Assembly (NCBI GenBank): GCA_030427145.1
Contig: JAUHWT010000020.1
Coordinates: forward strand, 32,174-96,173
Length of the DNA: 64,000 nt
Direction: 5' to 3'
Source: Alphaproteobacteria bacterium
GTDB lineage: Bacteria > Pseudomonadota > Alphaproteobacteria > Rhodobacterales > Rhodobacteraceae
Below are positions 8,440-18,214 of this stretch, in pieces. Position numbers and translations under genes: made by a program. The first letter of the stretch is position 1; each line of letters opens with the position of its first letter. The notes under the pieces are model-generated. The model was not told the DNA's origin. It saw nothing but the letters and a program-made list of their open reading frames with translations, and made no database searches.

Positions 8440-9222
8440 TCAGGGAAGCACGTTTTTGAGCGGCTCAAAGACGTTTGCGTTGGCGGCGATGACCGTGCGG
8501 CTCTCGAACACGCTGTCACCGTCGAGGGGACCTACGAAACCTCCGGCCTCGCGTACGAGCAGAAGGCCCGCGGCGACGTCCCAGGGTTTCAGGCCACGTT
8601 CCCAGTACCCGTCATAACGGCCCGCGGCCACATAGGCGAGGTCGAGCGCGGCGGCACCGAAGCGGCGGATGCCGGCGCAACGGGGAGCCACGGCGGCCAT
8701 GTCATTGAGGGTGGCGGGCAGTTCGGGCCGACCGGCAAAGGGAACGCCGGTGGCGAAGATCATGTCGATCATGTCGCGACGGCCTGACACGCGGATGCGG
8801 CGGTCGTTCATCCAGGCACCGGCGCCTTTTTCGGCCACGAACATCTCATCTTTCGCGGGGTCGTAAATTACACCCGCAACGATTTCCTTCCTGTGCTCCA
8901 GCGCAATGGAAATGGCCCAGTGCGGCAGGCCGTGAAGGAAGTTGGTGGTGCCGTCGAGCGGGTCGACGATCCAGCGGCGGGTGGGGTCCTTGCCCGGGAC
9001 CTCCTCGCTTTCCTCGCCCAGCCAGCCGTAGTTGGGGCGGCCGGTGGTGAGTTCCTCGCGGATCGTGGCCTCGGCCTTCATGTCGGCGCGGCTGACGAAA
9101 TCGCCTGGGCCCTTTGAGGACACCTGGAGGTTTTCCACCTCGTTGAAGTCACGCACGAGCGCGCGGGCCGCTTTGCGCGCGGCCTTGATCATCAGGTTTA
9201 CGTTGGCGGAAGCTTGCGTCAT
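8440..9222 (-). CDS. suhB: Inositol monophosphatase family protein (SuhB-like)
   Basis: A 260-residue Mg-dependent phosphatase. Metal-binding motifs are present: GEESEE near residue 75, WIVDPLDGTTNFLHG near 88-102 and KPWDVAAG near 215. Family members dephosphorylate inositol-1-phosphate or related sugar phosphates, and SuhB also acts in rRNA transcription. It converges with ygfZ; the 21-base gap leaves no room for separate regulation. Confidence 0.9.
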   Translation of the reverse strand: MTQASANVNLMIKAARKAARALVRDFNEVENLQVSSKGPGDFVSRADMKAEATIREELTTGRPNYGWLGEESEEVPGKDPTRRWIVDPLDGTTNFLHGLPHWAISIALEHRKEIVAGVIYDPAKDEMFVAEKGAGAWMNDRRIRVSGRRDMIDMIFATGVPFAGRPELPATLNDMAAVAPRCAGIRRFGAAALDLAYVAAGRYDGYWERGLKPWDVAAGLLLVREAGGFVGPLDGDSVFESRTVIAANANVFEPLKNVLP

Positions 9223-9303
9223 TGGGTCGTCCGTAATGCAGGGAGCGTCGCCTTATGGAGGCTTTTGCGCCCTGCGGCAAGCCTGTTGGCGCGTGAAATC
9301 GGG

Positions 9304-9555
9304 TTAACGGTCGCGATAAATCCGGTCGTAGATCATGCTGACACAGCCGAATTCGCCTTTGTCGAGCACACCGTTGCGGTCCGCGTCGCATTTGTTGAAA
9401 TGAACGTCAGACAGACCCTTGAGATTGGACTTCGCCTCCTGCGGCGTAATTGCGCCGTTTGCGTCCTCATCAACGCGGCTGAAGGAGGAGGCCCCCGCCA
9501 CGAGCGGAGCCGGGGCGAGCAGGGCCAGTACGAGGATGGTCGTCTTAAGTTTCAT
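9304..9555 (-). CDS. Small periplasmic EF-hand protein, copy 1
   Basis: An 83-residue secreted protein: signal peptide MKLKTTILVLALLAPAPLVAG, then two EF-hand loops, DEDANGAITPQEA and DADRNGVLDKGEF. Two cysteines occur in the mature part. It likely binds calcium in the periplasm. It is a paralogue of the gene at 9577 and sits 21 bases downstream of it on the same strand. Confidence 0.8.
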   Translation of the reverse strand: MKLKTTILVLALLAPAPLVAGASSFSRVDEDANGAITPQEAKSNLKGLSDVHFNKCDADRNGVLDKGEFGCVSMIYDRIYRDR

Positions 9556-9576
9556 CCGTGCGTTCCGAAACAGGTG

Positions 9577-9837
9577 TTACCGGTTATTCCTGTAGAGCAT
9601 GTCGTACATGTTGTTCAGCAGCGGAAATTCGCGCTGGTCAACGACGCCGTCGCCATTGGTGTCGGCCTTGCGGTAATGGACCTCGGACATTCCGTGGAAC
9701 ACGCGCTTGGCTTCCTGGTAGGTGACAACGCCATCGCCATTGGCGTCGGCGCGGCTGAAGGAGACCGCTCCGGCGGCTGAGGCGGTGAGGACAAATGCGG
9801 TTGTGGCGGCGGCTGTGTAGCGGAAACTTCTTTTCAT
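9577..9837 (-). CDS. Small periplasmic EF-hand protein, copy 2
   Basis: An 86-residue protein with signal peptide MKRSFRYTAAATTAFVLTAS and two canonical EF-hand loops, DANGDGVVTYQEA and DTNGDGVVDQREF. The start is the MKRSF methionine; the frame stays open to 10020 but that part lacks a leader. Both this and the downstream copy share SFSRxD, EAK and MYDxxYR blocks, so they arose by duplication and probably form one transcript. The 270 bases upstream (9838-10109) hold no gene that I can see. Confidence 0.8.
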   Translation of the reverse strand: MKRSFRYTAAATTAFVLTASAAGAVSFSRADANGDGVVTYQEAKRVFHGMSEVHYRKADTNGDGVVDQREFPLLNNMYDMLYRNNR

Positions 9838-10109
9838 GATCTGACCCCCCATGGGTTCACTGGTACTGAAACAAACGGTTTGAGCAAACACCGTGGCCAT
9901 CCGTATTCGCGGTGGCATGGGGGCGTTGTAGGCGAGTGCCGCGCGATTTGAAAGGCCGTGCCGGACACTTTTGCGAGTGGATTGGGATGGTGTAGGGCAA
10001 AGGTCGGCTTCAGGGGACACGTCGGAGAGGCCGTTTGTAAAGCTTGCGGTTTCGCTCGTCGCGGACCATACGCGGCGGGCATTCTGAAATCCGGTGATCG
10101 GGACCTGTC

Positions 10110-10655
10110 ATGGCGCAAAATGCCACCATTCATAAAGTTGAGCTTTCGGTCTCCGACATGGACCGTCACTACTATGAGACCCACAAACTGACCGTCGCCA
10201 AACATCCCTCGGAGACGGATGAACGGATGATGGTGCGTATCCTCGCCTTTGCCCTGAATGCCCACGAGCATTTGGAAATGACGCGTGGGCTTTCGACGGA
10301 GGATGAACCGGACATCTGGCAGAAAAGCCTGAGCGGCGAACTGGAGGTTTGGGTGGCCCTGGGGCTTCCCGGCTTGAAGGCGGTGCGGCAATCCTGTGGG
10401 AAGGCGGGCAGGGTGGTCGTCTATGCTTATGGTGGCAGGACGGCTGAGCTGTGGTGGGAGAAAATCGAAAACAGCCTGACCCGTTTTGACAATCTCGAGG
10501 TGACCGGATTATCCGCGAGGGACACGGGCGAACTCTTAAAACTGGCGGGCCGCGCGATGAAGCTTCAGGTCAATATTCAGGACGGTGAGGTGATGGTCAG
10601 CAGCGGCGACAGCATCGTGTATCTGACGCCACTGACATGGAAGAGTGTCACCTGA
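10110..10655 (+). CDS. yaeQ: YaeQ family protein
   Basis: A 181-residue protein matching YaeQ throughout: the N-terminal KVELSVSDMDRHYYE, HPSETDERMMVRILAFAL and EPDIWQKSLSGELEVWVALG segments are diagnostic. The fold is PD-(D/E)XK nuclease-like (E, D and K residues in this middle part) but the cellular role is poorly defined. It converges with htpX. Confidence 0.9.
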   Translation: MAQNATIHKVELSVSDMDRHYYETHKLTVAKHPSETDERMMVRILAFALNAHEHLEMTRGLSTEDEPDIWQKSLSGELEVWVALGLPGLKAVRQSCGKAGRVVVYAYGGRTAELWWEKIENSLTRFDNLEVTGLSARDTGELLKLAGRAMKLQVNIQDGEVMVSSGDSIVYLTPLTWKSVT

Positions 10656-10686
10656 AGCCTTATGCGGGCAACCTGAACGCTGGTGC

Positions 10687-11610
10687 TTATCCCCAGGGTC
10701 CGGAGCGTCCCTGTTTGCCCGTTTTTGGAATGCTGCTGGCGGTCTTCCGCGGGTTGGAAACACGCGGGGACCGTCCGCCCCGTGCGGCCATTGCGCGCAG
10801 TTCGGCCACCCGGTTTTCGGTGGCGGGATGGGTCGCGAAAAGGCTGTCGTGTTTATGCGCGTGCAGTGGGTTAATGATGAACATGTGTGCCGTGGCGGGG
10901 TTGCGCTCGGCCGCGTGGTTGTCGATCCGGGCCGCGTCGGAGGCGATTTTCTCCAGTGCGGAGGCCAGCCAGAGGGGGTGACCACAGATCTCGGCCCCGG
11001 CCTTGTCCGCGGCATATTCCCGCGTCCGGCTGATCGCCATCTGCACGAGGCCCGCGGCCATGGGAGCGAGGAACATCATCAGGAGCGTCCCCACAAGACC
11101 CATCCTTTCGCGGCTTCCGCCGAAGAAGAGCGCGAAGTTGGCCAGCATGGAGATCGCACCGGCGAACGTTGCGGTGACGGTCATGATTGCGGTGTCGTGG
11201 TTGCGGATATGCGCCAGTTCGTGCGCGATAACTCCGGCCAGTTCCTCGCGCGTCAGGCTTTGCATCAGGCCGGCAGTCACCGCCACGGCGGCGTTTTCAG
11301 GATTGCGTCCGGTGGCAAAGGCGTTGGGCTGCGGTGTTTCGATCAGGTAGACCTTCGGCTCGGGCAGACCCGCGTTGCGTGCAAGTTCGGCGGTCAGCGC
11401 GTGAAGGCCCAGCCGGTCGCCGGGGGGCACAGGGCGGGCGTTGTGCATGCGCAGGACCATACGGTCCGAGTTCCACCAGGTGAAGACGTTCATTGCCGCC
11501 GCGACGACAAGTGCGATCACTGCGCCGCCCGATCCACCGATCAGGTAGCCCACGCCCATGAAGAGTGCGGTCATTGCCGCCATCAGCATCGCAGTCTTTA
11601 CATAACCCAT
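10687..11610 (-). CDS. htpX: Membrane zinc metalloprotease HtpX
   Basis: A 307-residue M48 protease of the inner membrane that takes part in membrane-protein quality control. Two N-terminal hydrophobic helices (about residues 5-45) precede the zinc site HELAH near residue 136, and more hydrophobic segments follow ([32 protein letters not shown]). The downstream glutamate ligand lies in [14 protein letters not shown]. The start [10 protein letters not shown] is chosen because GGAAG lies seven bases upstream. The C-terminal 30 residues are a basic, low-complexity tail. Confidence 0.92.
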   Translation of the reverse strand: MGYVKTAMLMAAMTALFMGVGYLIGGSGGAVIALVVAAAMNVFTWWNSDRMVLRMHNARPVPPGDRLGLHALTAELARNAGLPEPKVYLIETPQPNAFATGRNPENAAVAVTAGLMQSLTREELAGVIAHELAHIRNHDTAIMTVTATFAGAISMLANFALFFGGSRERMGLVGTLLMMFLAPMAAGLVQMAISRTREYAADKAGAEICGHPLWLASALEKIASDAARIDNHAAERNPATAHMFIINPLHAHKHDSLFATHPATENRVAELRAMAARGGRSPRVSNPRKTASSIPKTGKQGRSGPWG

Positions 11611-11740
11611 ATCCGTCTTCCGAACTTCGTGGTGAGTGTTGGAAGAAATATGGGGAGGTTTGAGATGCATGCAAGCCTGGGAGACGAACCGGCCGGGCGA
11701 CCGTGGTCCTTCGAGGGACGGCGCGGTCAGGTCAGGGGGG

Positions 11741-11774
11741 CCAAAACAAAAACCCCGCCGGAAGGGGCGGGGTT
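11741..11774 (-). terminator. Rho-independent terminator of rpmB
   Basis: On the minus strand a perfect 9-bp stem (AACCCCGCC/GGCGGGGTT, 11751-11759 and 11766-11774) with a six-base loop is followed by TTTGTTTTGG. It lies 30 bases past the rpmB stop. The other side of the gap to htpX shows nothing else. Confidence 0.85.
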
Positions 11775-11804
11775 CGGAAACCTTGCGGCTATCGGTGTCG
11801 CGGA

Positions 11805-12092
11805 TCAGGCGGCGGTGGCGGCCTTTGCGATGTCGCGCTTTACCTTCAGCGCGTTCGCGGACAGATCGTCGTCGTTGGCTTTTGCGAGGAAGGCGTCGAG
11901 GCCGCCCCGGTGGTCAACGGACCGCAGGGCCGATGCGGAGATTTTGAACTTGAACGAACGGCCGAGGGTCTCGCTCTGGAGCGTGACATCGTTCAGGTTC
12001 GGCAGAAAGCGCCGGCGTGTTTTGTTGTTGGCATGGCTGACATTGTTGCCAACCAGTACGCCCTTGCCTGTCAGTTCGCAGCGACGTGACAT
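11805..12092 (-). CDS. rpmB: 50S ribosomal protein L28
   Basis: A 95-residue L28: [20 protein letters not shown], then [15 protein letters not shown] and the basic middle part are typical. The open frame extends to 12242 but the family always begins at MSRRCEL. Zinc-ligand cysteines of the C+ form are absent apart from Cys5. A strong terminator follows. Confidence 0.97.
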   Translation of the reverse strand: MSRRCELTGKGVLVGNNVSHANNKTRRRFLPNLNDVTLQSETLGRSFKFKISASALRSVDHRGGLDAFLAKANDDDLSANALKVKRDIAKAATAA

Positions 12093-12225
12093 GGTTCTGT
12101 TCCTTGCTCTGGGCCTTGCCTGCGGCCTTGATTGCTTGTCATGGTGGATTGCCCGGCAACTCCGGGATCCTGAACCTCGAAGCGGCCAGATAGCCGAGCC
12201 CAGGTGGTTCGTCAAGTACGCGGGC

Positions 12226-13209
12226 TCAAGTTCGCGGAACAAACCGGTCCAGGAGCCGATCCGCCGCCGTTTCCGGTGTAATATCGCCGTTTTTAACCTC
12301 GGTGACCAGTGAATCCCGCAGGGTTTTGATGGCCTGATCCGATTCGAGTCGGGCCGTCAGACCCGCGGTGACGCGGTGGTTGAACCAGGCGAGCTGCTGG
12401 CTGGCGCGGTTGTGGTCCCAGGCGCCGCTTTCGCGACGTTTTTCGGCCAGGGTGGTCATGGCAGCCCACGCATCATCCAGGCCGTCGCCGGTCATGGCGG
12501 ACACGGTTGCGGCCATGGGGTAGCCTTTGGGGTCGCCGGGGCGGGCGCGCAGGAGGCGCAGGGCGCCGGCATAGTCGGCACAGGTCCGCACGGCCTGGGC
12601 TTTCAGGTCGCCATCGGCCTTGTTCACCAGCAGGATGTCGGCCATTTCCATGATGCCGCGTTTTACCCCCTGAAGCTCATCACCTCCGGCGGGGGCGAGC
12701 AGAAGGACGAATATGTCGGTCATTTCCGCGACCATTGTCTCGGACTGGCCAACACCGACGGTTTCCACGAGAACCACATCCGCGCCCCACGCCTCGACAA
12801 GGGCGATGGTTTCGCGGGTGCGGCGGCCGACGCCGCCCAGCGAGGACTGGCTCGGGGAGGGGCGGATGAAGGCCCGGGTGTCGCGGGAGAGGTGTTCCAT
12901 GCGGGTTTTGTCGCCGAGAATCGATCCGCCGGAGCGGGCCGAGGACGGGTCGACGGCGAGGACGGCGAGTTTGTGGCCCTGTTCCGTTAACCGAAGTCCG
13001 AAATTCTCGATAAAGCTGGATTTTCCCACGCCGGGCGTGCCGGTCAGGCCGATGCGAATGCCGGGCTTTGCCGGGGCGGGGAGGAGTTCGAGAAGGGCCT
13101 GGGCGCGGTTTCTGTCGTCTTTACGGGAGGATTCGACCAGAGTGATGGCACGGGCCAGGGCGCGGCGGTCGCCCTCCTGGAGCCTTTCAGCCATGGTTTC
13201 GAGATCCAT
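12226..13209 (-). CDS. meaB: MeaB/ArgK family G3E GTPase (methylmalonyl-CoA mutase chaperone)
   Basis: About 327 residues. Motifs: Walker [39 protein letters not shown] and the GTP-specificity NKADGD. MeaB loads and protects the adenosylcobalamin cofactor of methylmalonyl-CoA or related mutases. No mutase gene is adjacent here. The start is uncertain: ATG at 13209 gives [11 protein letters not shown], in-frame ATG 13221 and a TTG at 13245 are alternatives. Confidence 0.9.
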   Translation of the reverse strand: MDLETMAERLQEGDRRALARAITLVESSRKDDRNRAQALLELLPAPAKPGIRIGLTGTPGVGKSSFIENFGLRLTEQGHKLAVLAVDPSSARSGGSILGDKTRMEHLSRDTRAFIRPSPSQSSLGGVGRRTRETIALVEAWGADVVLVETVGVGQSETMVAEMTDIFVLLLAPAGGDELQGVKRGIMEMADILLVNKADGDLKAQAVRTCADYAGALRLLRARPGDPKGYPMAATVSAMTGDGLDDAWAAMTTLAEKRRESGAWDHNRASQQLAWFNHRVTAGLTARLESDQAIKTLRDSLVTEVKNGDITPETAADRLLDRFVPRT

Positions 13210-13330
13210 CAGTCGGCCCATCCTCACGCATGTTTCACCGGTCAACGGCCCGTTCGATCCTCGACATGAGAGCCGGTTTCGGCATAGATCAACCCGTGTA
13301 ACCCGATGTCAACCGGCCAGGGGGCCCAGA

Positions 13331-14038
13331 ATGTTGAATGCGCGAATTTCCGGTACCGTACTGGCCGTGGCCCTGATGGGTGGCGGGCCGGCGCTGGCGG
13401 AGAAATATGAGCAGAATTTCGATTTTCGCATAGCGGGGATCAAGGCGGGCGAGGTCAGCATCAAAGGTGAGACCGTGGCCAATGGTTATGTGGCTGATGC
13501 GCGGGTCACCTCCACCGGACTGATCGGGCGGATTGCGGATTTCTACTATGTTGGCACGTCGCGCGGGGCGATTACCGGCGGTGGTCGGCCGGTGCCGAAA
13601 CTCTTTGAGGTGACATCGCGCTCGCCGCGGGCCGAGCGCGAGACAAGGATTGAGTTTGAGGGCGGCACGCCGGTGTCGGTTTCCGTGGAGCCGCCGCGCA
13701 GCACCTCGCCCGATCCGGCCTCGCAGGCCGGGACGCTTGATCCGATCTCAGCCGGATTTGCCGTTCTGAAGGACGGGCCGGTCGAGGGGATCTGCAACAA
13801 GCAGGTGGATATTTTCGACGGTTCACGCCGGTCGCGGATTGCGCTGGCTCCGGCACGGGAATCCGGTGGCGATCTGGTCTGTGACGGGCGTTATACCCGG
13901 CTTGAGGGCGAGGAAAACACGTTCTCGTCGAGCGATTACGGGTTTCAGATCGTCTATTCCGAGGATGGCGGCTACGCGCGTCTGCAACGGATCGAGACCA
14001 AAACCAAGTTCGGAGCCGCGACCGTCGAGCGTCGCTGA
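13331..14038 (+). CDS. Secreted DUF3108 family protein
   Basis: A 235-residue protein with a signal peptide (MLNARISGTVLAVALMGGG, predicted cleavage after ALA). The mature part begins KYEQNFDFRIAGIKAGEVS, the usual opening of DUF3108 proteins, which are exported proteins of unknown function. Two cysteines (GICNKQ, LVCDGR) could form a disulfide. It stands just ahead of hrpB, 26 bases from its likely start. Confidence 0.8.
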   Translation: MLNARISGTVLAVALMGGGPALAEKYEQNFDFRIAGIKAGEVSIKGETVANGYVADARVTSTGLIGRIADFYYVGTSRGAITGGGRPVPKLFEVTSRSPRAERETRIEFEGGTPVSVSVEPPRSTSPDPASQAGTLDPISAGFAVLKDGPVEGICNKQVDIFDGSRRSRIALAPARESGGDLVCDGRYTRLEGEENTFSSSDYGFQIVYSEDGGYARLQRIETKTKFGAATVERR

Positions 14039-14064
14039 TCCATTTGGGCGTGCCGGACTCTGAT

Positions 14065-16551
14065 ATGGCCGGTGCGCCTGATACCCTTCCCATAGATGCG
14101 GTTTTGCCGGAGCTTCGTGAGGTTCTGGCGCGGGAAGGCCGTGCGGTTTTGCAGGCGCCGCCGGGCGCGGGCAAGACGACGCGGGTGCCGCTTGATCTGA
14201 TGGCGCATGGCGCCGTTGAGGGGCGGATTGTCATGCTTGAGCCGCGCCGGGTGGCGGCACGGGCGGCGGCGGACCGTCTGGCGGCGTCGCTGGGCGAGGA
14301 GCCGGGCGGCCGGGTTGGCTACCGGATGCGTGGCGCGACCGTGAAGGGCAGTCATATTGAGGTTGTGACCCAGGGGGTTCTGACCCGGATGATCCAGAAC
14401 GATCCCGAGCTTGCCGGGATCGGCTGCGTTATCTTCGATGAATTTCACGAGCGGGCTTTGACGGCAGATCTGGGGCTGGCGCTGGTTCTGGAACTGCGCG
14501 GGGCGTTTCGGCCGGATCTGAAGTTTCTGGTGATGTCGGCGACGCTGGACGCGGAGCCGGTGGCGGAGTTGATGGATGGGGCGCCGGTGGTGACGTCGCG
14601 GGGTCGTGCCTGGCCGGTGGAGACACGCTGGATGGAGCGGCCGTGGCGACAGGCCGGGCGGGGTCGTGCGGGGCTGGAGCTGGCCGTGCGTGACCAGGTG
14701 CTGACAGCGCTGGGCGAGACGGAGGGCGGTGTTCTGGTCTTTCTGCCGGGCCAGGGGGAGATTGGGCGGGCGGCGCAGGCGCTGTCCGGGGTTTTGCCGA
14801 AGGGCGTGGAGTTGCAGCAGCTGCACGGGAGTATGCCGCTCAAGGCGCAGAGGGCGGCTCTGTCGCCTTTGGCGTCCGGTCGGAAGCTGGTGCTGGCCAC
14901 GTCGATTGCCGAGACCTCGCTGACCATTCCGGATGTGCGGGTGGTGGTGGATGCGGGGTTCGCGCGCCGGTCGCGGTTTGATCCGGGTTCGGGCATGTCG
15001 CGGCTGGTTACGGAGCGGGTGACGCGGGCCGAGGCGGAACAGAGGCGCGGGCGTGCCGGGCGCGTGGCGGAGGGCTGGTGCTACCGGTTGTGGACGAAGG
15101 GCGAGGAAGGGGCGCTGGGCGCGTTTCCGCCGCCGGAGATTGCCTCGGCTGATCTGGGGCCACTGGCGCTTGAACTGGCGGTTTGGGGCGCGGCGCCGGG
15201 GGAACTGGCGTTTTTGACGCCGCCACCTGACGCGGCGTTTGAGGAGGCGGTAGCGCTGTTGCAGCAGCTTGGAGCGCTCGATGCGGAGAGGCGTGTGACG
15301 TCCCATGGCGGGCGGCTGGCGAAGATGCCGGTGCATCCACGGCTGGGGCACATGCTGGTCCGGGCGGCGGAGGCCGGGAATGCGCGTCTCGGCGCGGATC
15401 TGGCGGCGCTGCTGGAGGAACGCAATCCGGTGCTCGATGGCGGGCAGTCCGATCTGATGCCGGGCCTCCAGGCCATTGCGGGACGGAAGGGCTCGGCGCG
15501 GGTCGATGCCGGGGCCGTGGCGCGCATACGGCAGGAGGGGAAACGGTTGCGGGCGCTGGTCCCGGATGGCGATGGTCCGGGTGAACTGTCGCCCGGTGGA
15601 GCGCTGTCGCTGGCCTATCCGGACCGGATTGGGTTGCGGCGCAAAGGGGACAAGCCGCGATACCTGCTCTCGGGGGGCAAGGGTGCGAAGTTTCGGGATG
15701 ACGACGGGCTGGCGGCACAGACGATGGTCGTGGCGGCGGACACCGATGGCGACCCGCGGGAGGCCACGATCCGCCGCGCGCTGCCGGTGCGGATGGCGGA
15801 AATCCGGGAGATACATGCGGAGCGGATTGAGCGGGTTCGGCTTTGCAAGTGGTCGAAGCGGGAACGGGTGGTGCTGGCACTGGAACGCACCATGCTGGGG
15901 GCGCTGGTGCTGGATGAAAACGCCTGGCGGGACGCGCCGGATGACGCGGTGGCGGCGGCGATGGTCGACGGGGTGCGGGAGCTCGGGCTTGCGGCACTGC
16001 CATGGAACGGCGCGGCCCGGCGGTTTGTTGCGCGGGTGAACTGGGTGAATGGGCAGGGCGCGGGGTTGCCGGTTTTTACGGAAGAGGGGCTGGATCGGGA
16101 CCTGGAGACGTGGCTGGTGCCGTACCTGCAGGGGGTGCGCCGGGCAAGCGATCTGGAGAAGGTCAAACTGCTCGCGGCGCTTGAGGCGCGGCTCGACTGG
16201 AACGCGCGGCAGGACCTGGACCGGTTGGCGCCGCCGAAGATCACGGCGCCCACGGGGACGGGGCTGCCGGTGGATTACGGCGATACGGCGCCATCGGTCT
16301 CGGTTCGGTTGCAGGAGATGTACGGGGTGACGCGGCATCCGGTGGTGGGGCCGGATGCGATTCCGCTGCTGGTGCATCTTCTGTCGCCGGGGCACAGGCC
16401 GGTTCAGACGACGAATGACCTGCCTGGATTTTGGCAAAACACCTATCTGGACGTGCGGCGGGATTTGCGGGGGAGATACCCGAAACACTTCTGGCCTGAC
16501 GATCCCGCGACGGCGCAGCCCATGCGTGGGACAAAAAAACAAAATTCCTGA
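14065..16551 (+). CDS. hrpB: ATP-dependent helicase HrpB
   Basis: An 828-residue DEAH-type helicase. Motifs in order: I APPGAGKTT, Ia LEPRRVAARAAADR, II DEFHER (a DEFH variant typical of HrpB), III MSATLD, IV/V SIAETSLTIPDVRVVVD and VI QRRGRAGRVAEG. The HrpB-specific C-terminal domain ends with HPVVGPDAIPLLVHLLSP and RYPKHFWPDDP. The role in the cell is not well defined. ATG 14065 is preferred over the in-frame TTG 14044 and GTG 14050. A very long open frame on the other strand is a composition shadow. Confidence 0.93.
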   Translation: MAGAPDTLPIDAVLPELREVLAREGRAVLQAPPGAGKTTRVPLDLMAHGAVEGRIVMLEPRRVAARAAADRLAASLGEEPGGRVGYRMRGATVKGSHIEVVTQGVLTRMIQNDPELAGIGCVIFDEFHERALTADLGLALVLELRGAFRPDLKFLVMSATLDAEPVAELMDGAPVVTSRGRAWPVETRWMERPWRQAGRGRAGLELAVRDQVLTALGETEGGVLVFLPGQGEIGRAAQALSGVLPKGVELQQLHGSMPLKAQRAALSPLASGRKLVLATSIAETSLTIPDVRVVVDAGFARRSRFDPGSGMSRLVTERVTRAEAEQRRGRAGRVAEGWCYRLWTKGEEGALGAFPPPEIASADLGPLALELAVWGAAPGELAFLTPPPDAAFEEAVALLQQLGALDAERRVTSHGGRLAKMPVHPRLGHMLVRAAEAGNARLGADLAALLEERNPVLDGGQSDLMPGLQAIAGRKGSARVDAGAVARIRQEGKRLRALVPDGDGPGELSPGGALSLAYPDRIGLRRKGDKPRYLLSGGKGAKFRDDDGLAAQTMVVAADTDGDPREATIRRALPVRMAEIREIHAERIERVRLCKWSKRERVVLALERTMLGALVLDENAWRDAPDDAVAAAMVDGVRELGLAALPWNGAARRFVARVNWVNGQGAGLPVFTEEGLDRDLETWLVPYLQGVRRASDLEKVKLLAALEARLDWNARQDLDRLAPPKITAPTGTGLPVDYGDTAPSVSVRLQEMYGVTRHPVVGPDAIPLLVHLLSPGHRPVQTTNDLPGFWQNTYLDVRRDLRGRYPKHFWPDDPATAQPMRGTKKQNS

Positions 16552-16567
16552 AAAAACGCTGTTTGGC

Positions 16568-16598
16568 TTGAGTAGTTGCTTAACGAGTGTTCTACAAT
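16568..16598 (+). promoter_or_regulatory. Possible promoter of the glutamate dehydrogenase gene
   Basis: TTGAGT (16568-16573) and TACAAT (16593-16598) resemble -35 and -10 boxes but with a long 19-base spacer. They lie 47 bases ahead of the start codon. An AGGGAGAAG ribosome site precedes the ATG at 16646. Confidence 0.3.
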
Positions 16599-16645
16599 CT
16601 CTGCCAGGTGATGAAATTACAGTCACGTGACCAGGGAGAAGTTGC

Positions 16646-18079
16646 ATGAACGCCCCACTGAGAGAGCCGAGTTTTCGCGAATCCGTCGACCTTATGTTCA
16701 ACCGCGCCATTGCGCTCACGAACATCCCCGAAGGTCTGAAGGAAAAGATCAGGGTCTGTAACTCCACCTACACCGTCCGGTTTGGCGTGCGGCTGCGGAA
16801 CCACATTTACACGTTCACCGGGTATCGCTCTGTGCATTCGGAGCATATGGAGCCGGTCAAGGGCGGCATTCGCTTTGCCATGAGCGTGAACCAGAACGAG
16901 GTTGAGGCGCTTGCGGCACTGATGACCTTCAAATGTGCGCTGGTGGAGGTGCCGTTTGGTGGCTCGAAAGGCGGGCTCTGCATCAATCCCCGCGACTGGG
17001 AGGAGCATGAGCTGGAACTGATCACGCGGCGGTTTGCCTATGAGCTGGCCAAGCGCGACATGATCAACCCGGCGCAGAACGTGCCGGCCCCGGACATGGG
17101 CACGGGCGAGCGTGAGATGGCCTGGATTGTGGACCAGTACCGTCGCATGAACACCACCGACATCAATGCGGCCGCTTGTGTGACCGGCAAACCTTTGAAT
17201 GCGGGTGGTATTGCGGGACGTGTCGAGGCGACGGGCCGTGGCGTACAGTATGCGTTGCAGGAGATGTTCCGCCATCCGGAAGACATCGCCAAGGCGGGGC
17301 TCTCCGGCGGGCTCGAAGGCAAGCGTATTGTCATGCAGGGTCTTGGTAACGTGGGCTATCACGCGGCGAAGTTCCTGTCGGAGGAGGACGGGGCGCTGAT
17401 CACCGGTGTTGCCGAGTTCGACGGCGGTATCGTCAACCCGGATGGTATTTCGATCGAGGATCTCAAGCAGCACATCGTTGAGACCGGCAGCGTCAAGGGC
17501 TTCGCCGGTGGAACCTATGTGGAGAACAGCGCCAGTGTACTCGAGGAGGAGTGTGACATCCTGATCCCGGCCGCGATGGAAGGCTCCATCAATATGGGCA
17601 ACGTGGACCGGATCAGGGCGCCGCTGATCGTGGAGGCCGCGAACGGCCCGGTTACGGCCGGGGCGGATGAGGCGCTGCGTGGGCGTGGCGTGGTGATCAT
17701 GCCGGACCTCTATGTAAACGCGGGCGGTGTGACCGTGAGTTACTTCGAGTGGGTCAAGAACCTCAGCCATATTCGCTTTGGCCGGATGCAGCGCCGGCAG
17801 GAGGAGGCCCAGAATGCGATGCTGGTCACTGAGATCGACGGGCTGTTGAAAAAGGCCGGGATGTCCGAGGGGCTGTCCGAAAAGTTCAAGCAGGACTATG
17901 TGCGCGGTGCCGGGGAGCTGGAGCTTGTGCGGTCGGGTCTGGATGACACGATGCGGACGGCCTATCAGTCCATGAGGGAGATCTGGAACAGCCGCGAGGA
18001 TGTGCCGGACCTGCGCGTTGCGGCGTATCTGGTGTCCATCGACCGTATTGCGGCAGGGTACAAATCCAAGGGGCTTTAA
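16646..18079 (+). CDS. gdhA: Glutamate dehydrogenase (Glu/Leu/Phe/Val dehydrogenase family)
   Basis: A 477-residue enzyme interconverting glutamate and 2-oxoglutarate plus ammonia. The substrate motif PVKGGIRF, the catalytic-lysine block KCALVEVPFGGSKGG, the PAPDMGTGEREM segment and the Rossmann motif QGLGNVGYH are visible. Length and the extended C-terminus are of the type frequent in alphaproteobacteria; coenzyme preference cannot be read with certainty, though an acidic residue after the Rossmann strand (GVAEFDGG) points to NAD. The gene is monocistronic, with its own terminator. Confidence 0.93.
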   Translation: MNAPLREPSFRESVDLMFNRAIALTNIPEGLKEKIRVCNSTYTVRFGVRLRNHIYTFTGYRSVHSEHMEPVKGGIRFAMSVNQNEVEALAALMTFKCALVEVPFGGSKGGLCINPRDWEEHELELITRRFAYELAKRDMINPAQNVPAPDMGTGEREMAWIVDQYRRMNTTDINAAACVTGKPLNAGGIAGRVEATGRGVQYALQEMFRHPEDIAKAGLSGGLEGKRIVMQGLGNVGYHAAKFLSEEDGALITGVAEFDGGIVNPDGISIEDLKQHIVETGSVKGFAGGTYVENSASVLEEECDILIPAAMEGSINMGNVDRIRAPLIVEAANGPVTAGADEALRGRGVVIMPDLYVNAGGVTVSYFEWVKNLSHIRFGRMQRRQEEAQNAMLVTEIDGLLKKAGMSEGLSEKFKQDYVRGAGELELVRSGLDDTMRTAYQSMREIWNSREDVPDLRVAAYLVSIDRIAAGYKSKGL

Positions 18080-18114
18080 GCCGGGTTTCGACCGACAGAG
18101 CGTTGCGGTTTTTT

Positions 18115-18147
18115 AACCACCCGTGGGGCGCCCGCGGGTGGTTTTGT
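18115..18147 (+). terminator. Rho-independent terminator after glutamate dehydrogenase
   Basis: A perfect 9-bp stem (AACCACCCG 18115-18123, CGGGTGGTT 18135-18143) with an 11-base loop is followed by TTTG. It is 35 bases past the stop codon. Confidence 0.85.
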
Positions 18148-18214
18148 TTGGGTGAGCGTCGCGTTAACGGTTGGTTAACGAGAGATATTGACGGATTGGT
18201 AACAGCCAGGTTTA

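Noticed and set aside
10645..12312. 555-codon plus-strand frame opposite htpX and rpmB
   Set aside because: It covers two well-known genes and a terminator on the other strand; the translation is His- and Gly-rich noise.
13972..16767. 931-codon open frame on the minus strand opposite hrpB
   Set aside because: It is rich in Arg, Pro, Gln and His with no domain, and mirrors the GC-rich hrpB codons. HrpB has all helicase motifs on the plus strand.
18155..18180. Repeated GTTAAC hexamers upstream of the LOV kinase
   Set aside because: Two GTTAAC copies with a five-base spacer could be an operator, but the hexamer is itself palindromic and short; no second site supports it.
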